Below are positions 9,790 through 20,090 of a stretch of 64,000 nucleotides of DNA, one piece after another (position 1 is the first letter of the stretch; each line of letters begins with the position of its first letter). The stretch is from assembly GCA_003194525.1 (NCBI GenBank), contig NBIV01000059.1, positions 62,001 through 126,000 of the forward strand, given 5' to 3'. The notes under the pieces are model-generated. The model ran no database searches. It saw nothing but the letters and a program-made list of their open reading frames with translations, and had not been told where the DNA came from. This DNA is from Gracilariopsis chorda (taxonomy: Eukaryota > Rhodophyta > Florideophyceae > Gracilariales > Gracilariaceae). The position numbers and the translations under genes were made by a program.

Positions 9790-10400
9790 CATTTGTTCTA
9801 TGTGCGTAAACATCCCCGCAATGCTTCGTTTGGACAAATATGACCAGTACTACAAAGCCCTAAACATTTGTGGAACATTAAAAAAAACGCATTCCTTGGT
9901 TTCCACAAATCTCCTAAAAACCGAGCACTTTCGCCCTTTTGCACAATATGCGTTAACATGCCCTCATTGCATGGTTTTAGAAAATGTTGCAAAAACGAAG
10001 CGCTTTTGCAGTTTTGTACAATGTTCAAAAAAAAGTCCACACTTTGCTTGGTCTCACCTCAATGGCCTAAAACCAAGCGCTTTCGCATATTTCTACAATG
10101 TGCGAAAACAGCCCCGCATTGCTAGGTTGCAGTAAATGTGCTCAAAACCAAGGGCTTTCCATCATTTGCACAATGTGCGTAAACATGCCCGAAATGCTTG
10201 CTTTGGGCAAATGTGTCCAAAACCAGGCGCTTTCGTACATTTGTACAATGTGCGAAATATTCACGTGTTGCTTGGTTTTCGCAAGGCAGCCCAAAACCAA
10301 GCGCTTTCCCACATTCTACAAATGAGCCAAAAAACATCCCACGCGCTTGGTCTGCGAAAAGCCGGCAAAAACCAAGTGCATGGAGCATGCGACCAAACCT
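9790..10400. repeat. Diverged satellite, 73-79 bp period, with an inverted core motif
   Basis: The word AAAACCAAGCGCTTTC or close variants recurs near 9917, 9990, 10069, 10142, 10214, 10290 and 10368. Each is followed by TTTGTACAATGTGCG-like and CATGCCCGCAATGCTTGGTTT-like blocks. Each unit therefore carries AACCAAGC and its reverse complement GCTTGGTT roughly 50 bases apart, able to form a dyad. About eight degenerate units are recognisable. Confidence 0.85.
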
Positions 10401-10518
10401 TGCCAAACCAGCTCAGAAACCATCCCTTTAAAGCCTCTAACACGCACATATGCGCGCGCGCACTTTCAGGACCTCCATACAAGGTCCTGACAAATCATGA
10501 CTAAAACCAAGCGCTGGT

Positions 10519-11248
10519 GCACCCTGTAATGGCGCGCTAAACCTTTAAAAATGCGCTCAGCTACGCTACTTACACGAGATACACGCAAAACGTGCCATAT
10601 ATGCCTAAAACCAAGCGCAAACGGCGATGTCAAATCCTCATTTTTTGATGTATGCGCTTGGTTTTTAGCCGACACAAGCAATCTATAATATTTAGCGAGG
10701 TTTTTTGAGCTCAAGCGTTTGTTTTATAACCGGTGCACCGCGCTTCGTCATCCGCTGAAGGCATGAAAAATGTACATCCAGTGATTCCACCACTCGTTCA
10801 ACGTTGTGCGTCAGAACCAAGCGCTTGCTGACACCCCTCAAACCAAGCGCAAACCCAAACTTACTTTCAACACTACTATAAGGGCACCCTGTATTTGTGC
10901 GCTAAACCTTTAGAGATGTGCTCGATTTCACTATTTGTAGAGAATGCACGCGGCACGTGTCATATATGCCAAAAATAAGCGCAAATGGCGATGTAACATC
11001 CTAATGTTTTGAAGTAGGGACTTGGTTTTTACCCGACCCAGGCAATCTATAAACTTAAGCCAGGTGTTCTTAGCTCAAGCGTTTGTTTCATAACCAGCCA
11101 GCAGCGCTTCGTCATAGACTGGAGGCATGAAAAATATTCATACAGCGATTCCAGCACTTGTTCAATGTTTTGCGTAAGAACCAGGCGCTTGCCGACACCC
11201 CTCAAAACCAAGCTGAAACCAAAACTTACTTGCAACAATGCTGTAAGG
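10519..11248. repeat. Tandem duplication of a 365-bp unit
   Basis: 10519-10883 and 10884-11248 align along their full length, both starting GCACCCTGTA and both containing GCGCTAAACCTTTA, CAAGCGTTTGTTT, GCAGCGCTTCGTCAT-like and GGCATGAAAAAT blocks in the same order. Identity is roughly 75-80% by eye. Both units include the AACCAAGCGC word of the neighbouring satellite, suggesting a shared origin. Confidence 0.85.
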
Positions 11249-11249
11249 A

Positions 11250-13760
11250 AATGATGAAGGCGCGCTTCAAATTGTATGATGGGGCACACATGCGTAAGGT
11301 AGTATACAACGGTAAGGTATGAATCTGAAGTTGCACCGAGCAAAGACGGCGATGGGGCGCTCTTCCGAAACGCAAGCGATTGTGTCCTATGCCGAATAGA
11401 ACTGGTCTGAAGACGATGTGATACATGAAGATACAGCGTGGACAATTAGATGCAGTAAAGCAATTCCCGTGCATCATATTGCTGGCCTGCATGGAATGAG
11501 GGTTAGTGTGTACAACAGAGGGGGTAACAAACATTGAAACTGACGCACAGAAACAGCGTACTATCCGTTACTGAACATATGATTATTGTACCTACGGATG
11601 TTTGCGAAACCCGCTGCTTACAAGAGTTCCATCTGACCATGACATTATTCTTGGCAAATAAACCAAATGCATTGCAAATGCCACTAGCTTCGTTCACAGA
11701 GTTTGATAATGATTAGAAAAACGGTCCCTGTAAACAACAGCTTTCAAGCAAATCTCTTTTAGATAGTTCTGTGGCAACGTTACATTCAGCAAAATAGTCT
11801 TGGCCAGAACACTGCTTAGCAGCGATATGATTGTATTTGTGATTTCGTGATATTGTGGAAGCGTTTATTTTAATAGCACCTCGAAGAAGGTTGAGCAGAA
11901 ACAAGAATAGCTTTTAGGTCACACATAAGTTGCGGTGAAGTGCTGAGTGACAGATGAAACCATCGGGGTGGTGGCCAGGAACCTGGCGGCTTGGCCGACA
12001 AACAAGGTCAGCCAGAGCCGCCGGCGGTGCTTGATCCGAAATATTACGGTAAGGATTAATGAAACGCGTACGTGTTCACGTATCATTGAACTGCTGGCAC
12101 ATCCATTCACCCCTTTTTTCGCAGTTATGAAACGCGCGCACGACACGCTGAGTGAACACGCGCCGCGCAGTGTAGAGCGTGCGTGCATCTGAAGGTTGGC
12201 GGTTGAGCGATCGTTGGGGAGCAATCGTTGGGGAGCACTCGGTGACACGACGTGCATAGAGGCGACTCTCCGTCAATTCTGGTGGGCGTCGGCGTCCCTC
12301 AGACGGCACGGTAGCTGGATGATGTCGATTGCATCACTTGCTGTGTTAAGCGCGGGCATAAAGACGAAGTGAGTGCACCAGCGAAATGAAGCGACAACCA
12401 GCTGCGCGCGATGTCTGCTAAAGCTACCAATTATAACCTTTTGCGCATGTTGCATACGCGGTGGTACACTGCAGTGGTTGGCGCCAAATGCCAAGACGCG
12501 CACGACGTGGAAGAACGTCGTGCGATGTGGTTCCCGTCGCCACCAATTAGCCGCATGTACGCCACAGGTCCAGAATCTCTACTTCGGATTGAGAGGCACC
12601 TCTTACGCTCTGTCCCACCTCACACATGTAACAGTGAACAAAGTGTACCGAAAGTACGTCGTTCTTCGTCATTCTTCGTCGCCTTATCACGAGATATTTT
12701 GTTCATCATAAAAATCTGTCAGCAGCAAACAGAAGTTTGAAGTTACTCGATGCGCATGCGTTGCGTCACATGGCTGACAACGCACGTGACCATTTCGGTT
12801 CGTCAACGTGCCCACCAACCGAACAATACGCAGCAGACAAGCATAAATGCCTGTGTAAGTTCCATTGTTTCGCGGCTTAAACCTGCGCTCATCGACCAAG
12901 TTCCTTCGCCTGCTTTTTCCTATAGCATCACATCCTAAGGTCGTACGGCATGGAGCACAACTGGTAGTTATGCTGCTAAAAGCATAATGGAAAGTAAGTA
13001 ACACCAACTCAGTGCTTTTGTAACAATTGAAACTTTTTCAACACTGATTCGAAGAAAACGTCATCAAAATTCGTGGCCCAGGAAGATTCTGCTCACGTTC
13101 TTGCAGCAGCCGCTGAGTTTCAACGCGGCGGATGCGTTTCCGTTCTGAATCTGACTCCGTAGATAACAGCACCAAATAAGTGATTCTTGTGCTCCAGAGC
13201 ACCCTTGCAATGAGCTCGACAATCTCAGTGAAGCCCAGCACAGCCATCGAGTGCAACGAAGCGTTGAACAAGTTTCTGTAGTGTCCACATCTCTGGAAAG
13301 CACGCCGAAGACGAACCTGCCAAAAGCCATGCTGGGCACATGGTCTTCCTTGAACTTTTCGAGTGGCAAACGGGAAGGGCTGCTAGGAAACTATGACAAC
13401 GAGCTTGGACTGCACCGATAAGTTTGCATTTGCCCACCAACTCATATTTGACTCCCTAACACTGATTAGCTACTCACGTTTTACATATGCATGTCGTGAG
13501 TCTGTTTCTTACAAAAAGGTTCTTGATTAAAGAAGGTGGTTTGTGGGTTGATTTGAGCAACGTGCCACTTCGCATTGTGCCAGTACAGACCATTGCGGAT
13601 CGACGCCACGAAAACATCGGAAAGCCACACATTCAGTATCACAATTCGTCCTCAGAAATGCCTTCTCAGGCGCCCAACCTCGTCCGAAGAGCTGCCCTGA
13701 GAGGATAAGTCGCAAACTATCCCACCACCAACCAGATGGCACAAAAGCTTCAAACAGAGC
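11250..13760. other. No supported gene
   Basis: Only short overlapping frames occur on both strands, none with a motif I recognise. A frame near 11560-11700 contains a DIILG word reminiscent of a retropepsin but has no supporting active site. Confidence 0.5.
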
Positions 13761-13763
13761 ACA

Positions 13764-14387
13764 ATGAAAGGAGAACCTCGCACTTTTCGACTGTCAAAAC
13801 TAAAATCGCTGCAAGAGAGCACGGCTATGGGCAACGTTCTCTTGCGGTCACCTTCGCCCATGAAACGAGCTGCAATCTGCTCCCATCAATCTCAAGTACC
13901 GCATCAGGTAAAACGAACTCCTGCTCAAGCTTTGCCGCAGCCCACAAGCCTTAATTCGTCACCTTTGTCTCCGCGTGGCCCTCCATCCTTCCAAATTGCT
14001 TCCAAGGCATTTCATATACTCCAAGAGAACCGGAAAAGGGCTGGCTTCAACTCAACATTGCCTTCGTTACCACGGTTGCGAGGAATTGAGCCCGAAGTAG
14101 ATCGATTGCATATGTCGCCGCCACCGATGCCAAGGAAAGGGAGGGTTGATATTACGAACCTGACAGTACAGCGTTTTGAACCACCAAGTCCCGTGTAAAT
14201 GAATCGATTCTCAGCAGTGGAAAGGGCATGGACTCCTCTTTCGGCTGAAGAGAAAACACTCAATCTGAAAGGGGACGAAACAATTGCTTCAAATCCAACA
14301 GTGATTTCGCCACCATCAGCCGTATTGTGCTCGCCTGCCCCTCTTGCGACAACTGCTATTGGAGAAAAAGATCAGTACCAGAACTAG
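13764..14387 (+). pseudogene. Unrecognised Ser/Pro-rich frame with one in-frame TAA
   Basis: An ATG at 13764 opens a 144-codon frame ending at TAA 14196-14198. The same frame continues immediately with ATG to 14387, so the open stretch is 207 codons with a single stop. The product is rich in Ser, Pro and Arg (SPSPMKR, PPPMPRKGR) and looks disordered. No domain is recognised. It may be a broken gene, two small ORFs, or a chance frame. Confidence 0.3.
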
Positions 14388-14712
14388 TGAGATCTGAATC
14401 TGCCTGTTACCGACAGAGAAGGCCATTTGCATCGAAACATGGTAGCACACAGGGCCGTAGCAGATGGTCGTGATGTGCTTGTCAGCAGCCATCATCGAGC
14501 TAAGCATAGCAAGCAAAACGGCCTCGGCGGTGTGGGTCAAACAAAGGGGAGTTTGGGCACCATCACGGGACGGTGACGCAGGGGGCCAAAACGTTGTCAT
14601 AATAAAAGCCAAAAGGGTGCTCTTCGTAGCTAAAAGCCCCAAAAAAAGGTGAAAACAGTGGGATCAAAAGAACTAAACCCACTCGATGAAATAAAACAAC
14701 ACTAGGGAGAGC

Positions 14713-15255
14713 ATGAGGCTCAATCCCCAAATAAAACTTCTTAACTTCTTTGTTGAAACGGCGCGCAACCCAAGAATTATGTCAAGGATCAATAAGGGTC
14801 AGACCCTCGGCTTCCGGTCAGACACTCCGGATGTGAAGTGGATTCTGCAGCCTACCGACCTCTGCACTAACCAGAAGCAGGCGCATACAATCCTTACAGA
14901 GCTTCCCGAGGAGAGCTACTAACAGCGGGATATGCTTTCACTCTATACCCAAGCTGGCCCTTTGCAGGAAAGGTTGCACGGCACGTCGCCTGCGGAAAGC
15001 TTCCCGTCAAGTACTTCCGTCCGGAAATCACCAGGTCTTTCGACCGACACCGTTATCCGAGTAAAGCCCCGGTGGTGCTCAAAGACGACAGAAACACCTT
15101 TGGTACACACTACCCGTCTCCGGTCCACGCCTAATGCGCTTCAACCGGTCTTAGCGACGGTACTTCCCCACCCTATTGGACAACTAGCAGCACACGCCTC
15201 ACTAGAAGCTCTTTATCTAGCGGCAAACGCCTCACTGGTTGTTGATGATAGTTGA
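14713..15255 (+). pseudogene. Unrecognised frame with one in-frame TAA
   Basis: ATG at 14713 opens 69 codons to TAA at 14920-14922, and the same frame then stays open to 15255. From about 14950 another frame also looks protein-like (HVACGKLP, KYFRPEITRSFDRHRYP), so a frameshift is possible. No family recognised. Confidence 0.25.
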
Positions 15256-15486
15256 AGTGGCTGAAGGTTGATAAGGGGTGGGGCTTAGATGTTGGTCGAT
15301 TCTTGAGGTGAGTTCAGACCGAAGTCCGAAGCTCAGAACCTCTTTTTATAGTGTTTAGAGGCACTACAAACGAGCCAAATACGCATTTCTACTTGCTAGT
15401 TACTCATGTGTGCGTCTAGGTTACTCCATTGGCTTCTATAGACCTCTGGAGCTGCACACTAACCAATAATAAAGCGACAATTTGCG

Positions 15487-15590
15487 CCAGCATCACTAAA
15501 ATACTGTAGTGTTTGCTGGGCCAACAAAGCGTGCAATGTGCTAGACACTACTGGAACATTCTACACGTGTGTTCCAGCAATGTCTGGCAC
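15487..15590. repeat. Two adjacent hairpins, the second nested
   Basis: CCAGCA (15487) pairs with TGCTGG (15514-15519), enclosing ACTA/TAGT. A second dyad runs 15538-15590: GTGCTAGACA pairs with TGTCTGGCAC, and inside it GGAACA pairs with TGTTCC. It resembles a small palindromic MITE or a cruciform site. Confidence 0.6.
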
Positions 15591-15599
15591 ATTCCGCAA

Positions 15600-17140
15600 C
15601 ATTCGCGACCGACAGGGAGCAAGAGATATGTAGCTTATGAAGGATAGGCTCGAGTCAGTGCTGGTGCGAGCAGCAATGACGGTGCAAATACACGACGAGC
15701 AGCTCCACATCACTCACCAACACGGACGCTGCGTGCGTGTTCCGTTTTTGCAACCTTTGCCTTATGAAGGTTTTGATCCGTTCGGTTCTAAACTCTGGTC
15801 GACAAAATGATGCAACTGGAGACAACCACTCTCTCGGGGCCACTGAATGACACCACGATCGATTTGTGCATCGCTTGGCCTCATCCCCATCAGTGGCTAT
15901 CGCGGTCCTGGCAGGCGGATTCGCGCATACGGTGCGTTTCTGCTGGCGTACTACGACCGCGACAACGGGGAGTATCAATGAGTATGTACGTTTGGCACTG
16001 GTTTCAGCGAAGCGCAACTGTAGGAATTTCCAAAGTTCTCGAATGAGAAAGATGCCCACCACACCAGTGACAGAGTGAAGTCGTACTACCGCACCCCGAG
16101 CGTGGCCCTTTTGCAGCTGGATGTGCGGTTTGAACCGGTGCATCTTTGGGAGGTGATTTGTGCGTACTTGTCAATTTGGCCATAGCATGTAGCAAGGAAT
16201 GGGCGCGTGGTTGCGGACAAGGGTGTTGGCTTGCGTTTTCCGTGGCTTTTCCGCATGCCAGAGGAGAAGAGATCAGAGGATGCTACTGCAGCGGAGCAAG
16301 TACGGGAAATGTATTTCAAACAGTGAGCAATACCCGATGACGGTTAGGGTGTTTTGTTGCTTGTGAGTATTTATATGTATAGCTATCTATAAAACATGCT
16401 ACAGGTTTAAGATTCAAAGTGTATCCAGTAGGTCTCTGCGTCTCTGTTTCCTGGAAAGGCAGCTGGCTGTAATGTTCCAGCGTAACATTCCGCTGAAGAT
16501 CACGATGATTTCAAAACGTAATCTGCACCAATCGCTCATACGCCTCTTCCGGTTGTTCATGAGCAGCGTTTGCGCGGAAAAACAGATCATACAGCACAAA
16601 AGCCATTGCCCGCGTTTGCAAATCATCACCTCACACCTAGCGCTTCGGTAGGAGCGGCGAGTAGAGCAAACGTTGGCGCTGTAACTCGCATTGTGCAGTG
16701 CATGCAGTGGCAGCCAATGTACAAAAGAAAGGCGTCGAGAGTGGCGTCAGCGGCGCTCTGTGGAGGCATACTTGGCACGCGTGGCTCTTGCAGAGACTCG
16801 GCATGGACGTGTGGCTCCAGCAGAAACGTGGCATCCCCGGGTGGCTCAGGCACAAAATTGGCAGCGAGGCACTGTTGGTATGATGGCGGGCGGGCTGGCG
16901 TCGACTGGACGCGGAGCTGGTGCAGACGTAGCGGTGATGAGGGCGTGATATATACGTATGGCGTGGTGCACAGCTTGCTTAGCGTATGTGGAGTGCAAGG
17001 CGGGCGACAAGATTAAAGAAAGTGACGCTGCAGAGTTGCTGTGGAGTTTGAGAGTGCCATCCAACAGTATCTCGCTGCTTGCACGGAGTATGTGTCGGTA
17101 ACGGCGGCAGTCGTTCGTCGGCAACGTTCTCTACAACGTG
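15600..17140. other. No supported gene; short 30-bp repeats
   Basis: Overlapping short frames only. Around 16770-16865 a roughly 30-bp unit containing GTGGCTC recurs three times. The segment ends at the copia target site. Confidence 0.5.
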
Positions 17141-17145
17141 ATGAG

Positions 17146-17517
17146 TATGAAGATAAGGCTCCACTCACCGTCCTTGTCAGACGGTGAGGAAAATGGACAT
17201 GGAATGGACAATCTGACCATCTTTGGGGGTGGTGAGAAAGCGTCCTGCCTTCTCACCATCCCCGAGGATGGTGTGAGGGCTGCTTACAATGCCGCATTCA
17301 TGCGAGCATGTTAGGACTCTAACTACCGAGAAAGACGACTAGCGTCTTTCTCTCAGAGTATAAAAGGAGGGAACATAGCTCGGCCTTCGCCTCTCGTCTG
17401 TTCCCCAACCCATTATTATCATCAACTCTACCTCTTTAAGCATAGAAATCATCGTTTTTGGGGCGCCTCTAGCTACCACTACAGGCCGCTCCTTTTTTAA
17501 CGTATTATTTCACGACA
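17146..17517 (+). repeat. Copia 5' LTR
   Basis: Aligns end to end with 23247-23619. It begins TATGA and ends ACGACA, and the boundary is fixed by the ATGAG target duplication. It contains a dyad CACCATCC/GGATGGTG near 17255-17280, a perfect 10-bp-stem hairpin at 17328-17352, and a TATAAAA box. Confidence 0.92.
17328..17365 (+). promoter_or_regulatory. LTR hairpin and TATA box
   Basis: GAGAAAGACG and CGTCTTTCTC form a perfect 10-bp stem with a 5-base loop at 17328-17352, and TATAAAA follows at 17359-17365. Both are conserved in the 3' LTR (TATA at 23460-23466). The position fits a U3 promoter; the hairpin may be a dyad binding site. Confidence 0.65.
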
Positions 17518-17705
17518 TTCCGGAATTATCCGTGGATAATCATCGATTTTTACCGTTTCCAAGTAAGTCATTCGACATCTAAAGAATTGAAAAATTCTGT
17601 TGGTACTGATTACGCGTTGTTAACCAATACGTATAAGACGTAATTACTAACCACACATTTTTTCTAATCTATATTCTTTTGGTGTCTAATCAGCATATAA
17701 AGACA

Positions 17706-18255
17706 ATGGCTCGTAGAAAGCTAGGCATTGTTTTTAGTAACAATTCAATCTATCCTACGGTAACCGTAGAGCACCCACCCTCCCCGCATCGTCAGCACAA
17801 TTGCTGTACTACCAGCGCCACCAACCAATCAGGAACGACCGAACATATTGGAACATCTGACCCCTTCCGAATTAGAAAGTGAATCAGAACCAAACCACCA
17901 CTCAACTACATCCAGCCGCAATCTGCCAAGTGTCTTTGACCTTGAAGCCGAAGAGGTACCCGTGCCCCACCGTCGCCAACACAAACAAGTGCCAGTGCAG
18001 CCGAGCACCAGTGGCATACAAAGGCTCTGCAGGGAAAAGGCCACGTGTTTGGCTGACCATTTGCAACGAAAGAAGAAGACCACCCGTGTGGTTCGTGCCA
18101 AACGCTTCTGCACATTGTGCAAAATTCAGTGCAACAGTGCAAAAACCTTTTTTGACCACTGTCAGTCTAAAACACATCGCAACTGCGTGCAGTGTAAGCG
18201 TACTCCACCTTACTGTGCTACCTGTAAGCCCTTATTTGAGTCCATCATCATTTGA
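17706..18255 (+). pseudogene. Zinc-finger ORF upstream of copia gag, frameshifted
   Basis: An ATG at 17706 opens a short basic frame (MARRKLGIVFSNN). A second frame, open from 17770 without an ATG and overlapping the first, runs to 18255 and encodes an acidic part, a basic part and a cysteine/histidine cluster. The cluster reads C-x2-C-x12-H-x5-H (CTLCKIQ to SKTH) followed by C-x2-C-x6-C-x2-C. The first fits a U1/matrin-type C2H2 finger. One frameshift probably split a single gene. It lies in the leader between 5' LTR and gag, where copia elements usually carry no gene. Function unknown; RNA or DNA binding is inference. Confidence 0.55.
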
Positions 18256-18454
18256 ACCGCCAAAAAAACGGCAAAGCACACTTCAAAGTGCTCTACAATC
18301 AAAATATAAAGGAATAAATAGTTTTGCTTTTGCGTATTACTCTACGATTACTAACCAATACTAATAGGCTAATAGCGTACTAGTAAAGCTTAGTCAAACA
18401 CAGTACTCTATTATATTAGCATACATAACACTGTAGTAATTTGTTTAGTTCATC

Positions 18455-20059
18455 ATGCCGCCACTTAACAGAAATTTTACTACCAATGTTAGGTATGCAA
18501 ATCAGCAACAACGACAATTTATCGAATTTATTAAGAATATTCAGGAAAACAATACCCAAGCAGAGCCTGCTCAAGTAATCGAACTTCTGAGAACTGAATA
18601 CCCTCCAGATAAGCTACTAACTTTTACAATTTTAAGTAATGGATTGCTTATGCGTAAGTTTGCAAAGTTCTTAGAAGATCGTGGAATTAGTCTCGTAGAA
18701 CATGAAAGCGGTCATCTCTTAAAAAGAATTGCCAAAACAATTTTTGAGGAGTCTCATTTAGAAGATGCTTTCACTGCTATAGATTTATTCGAGAAAACGC
18801 CAGCACCTGCTCCGCCTACCCGACAACAACGACAGAGATTTGCAGACGTCGAAGAAGAAACTGAGGTTGAGCAACAACGGGAGCTCTCACCTCCAAAACG
18901 CGTGAATGAGCACAATCACCAACGCCAGCCATGGCGTGCTCATAACGTTACCAATGAGCCACAAACGAACTTTGGAGACAGCCGAGACAGGATAGCTCAC
19001 TATATTGCGTCTCGTTTCAAAGATGAATGGTCTAAATTCTCAGGAGACCTTGGTGAATGTTGGGAGGAATTTCTGAGCAACTATAAGTATGCCGCTCTAG
19101 ATTACAATCTATCCAACCATCAAAGACTCCAATACTTACACCACCTTTTGCGTGGAAACGCGAAAAGTTTTTAAGTACAAAACGTTGATGGCAGAGTGCA
19201 AAGTTTAAGGGAAGCTCCAGCAGTATTGGAAAAGGAGTATAATTCTCTCTCCCGTCAGAACCGCATTGCTGCCTATTTACGTAACTTACGAATCCAAAAA
19301 TATGTTTCAAAGAGCTCTTCAATAAGCGACGCTTTGGAGAAACTCCACGAAGAAATTTCGAAGTTATCCCCACAAGGCCCTGTGAACTGCCGATCCGAGC
19401 GCAACAGAATCGAATATTTACAGAATGCTGTAATTGGTAATTCCTGGGCACGAGATCCCTGCAGCAGGGCCAATGCGGGACTGATTAGTTATCATGAACT
19501 TTACGGTCAGTTGGAAGCCGCAATTCAACTGGATGAAGAAGAGAAAACTGGTCACATGCGAGATCATAAGAGTCTTCAGTTGGACTCACTTTCCACCGAC
19601 GATTTTCAGAACTCTGACACGAGTGAGGCGTTCTATGCTGTCCAATACCGATACGTACCTCACCCTCATCTCACAAACAGGGCAAACTTTCGTCAATCCA
19701 GGAGCGAACGAAACGTTCAATGTTGGAATTGTGGAAAACCCGGACACGTAATTGCCAATTGCAGGCAACGCAAGGAACTCACCAATAATGCTGCCAGCCG
19801 TGTGAAATATTCGCAACGCAATGGCTATAAGGACCAGAACAAGGCTTTGAAAGGCGTCCTGTACGAAATCTGCTAACAACTCGAGGAGTCCAGTGATGCC
19901 GATGAATTTGAAAGCACAGAAACCTTCTTTGCTTGCAATGAAATGGCAGACAATAGTGCAATTGAGGAAAATTCTCATGCTTGCGAACAATTCTTTGCAT
20001 CTAATTTTGGAACCCAGAGTAGCGAACCTTCCCTCTCGAATTGCCTTGAGGATTTTTAA
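18455..20059 (+). pseudogene. Copia gag with zinc knuckle and two in-frame TAA codons
   Basis: ATG at 18455. One frame runs to TAA 20057-20059, interrupted only by TAA at 19172-19174 and 19874-19876. The middle (DYNLSNHQRLQYLHHLLRGN, then EYNSLSRQNRIAAYL) is the copia-type nucleocapsid region. A CCHC zinc knuckle CWNCGKPGHVIANC lies near 19722-19763 and would bind the element RNA. Related gags usually have an aromatic residue at the first stop, so TAA there is best read as a nonsense mutation. The tail after the second stop is acidic. Confidence 0.8.
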
Positions 20060-20090
20060 CTGGGAGTACTAACGGTTTCTGCCGTAGTGC
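20048..20090 (+). promoter_or_regulatory. Candidate -1 ribosomal frameshift site between gag and pol
   Basis: Gag ends GAG GAT TTT TAA. Pol is open from 20050 in the -1 frame. The run of five T before the stop would let a tRNA on TTT slip back one base onto TTT and continue into pol as TTA. ACGG and CCGT just downstream (about 20070-20085) can form a small stem. This is inferred from frame geometry only. Confidence 0.4.

Noticed and set aside
9790-10400. CRISPR-like array
   Set aside because: The spacers are also related to each other, and the context is eukaryotic; this is a satellite.
11560-11716. Retropepsin-like DIILG word
   Set aside because: No DTG/DSG active site nearby and the frames are broken, so a retroelement protease is not supported.
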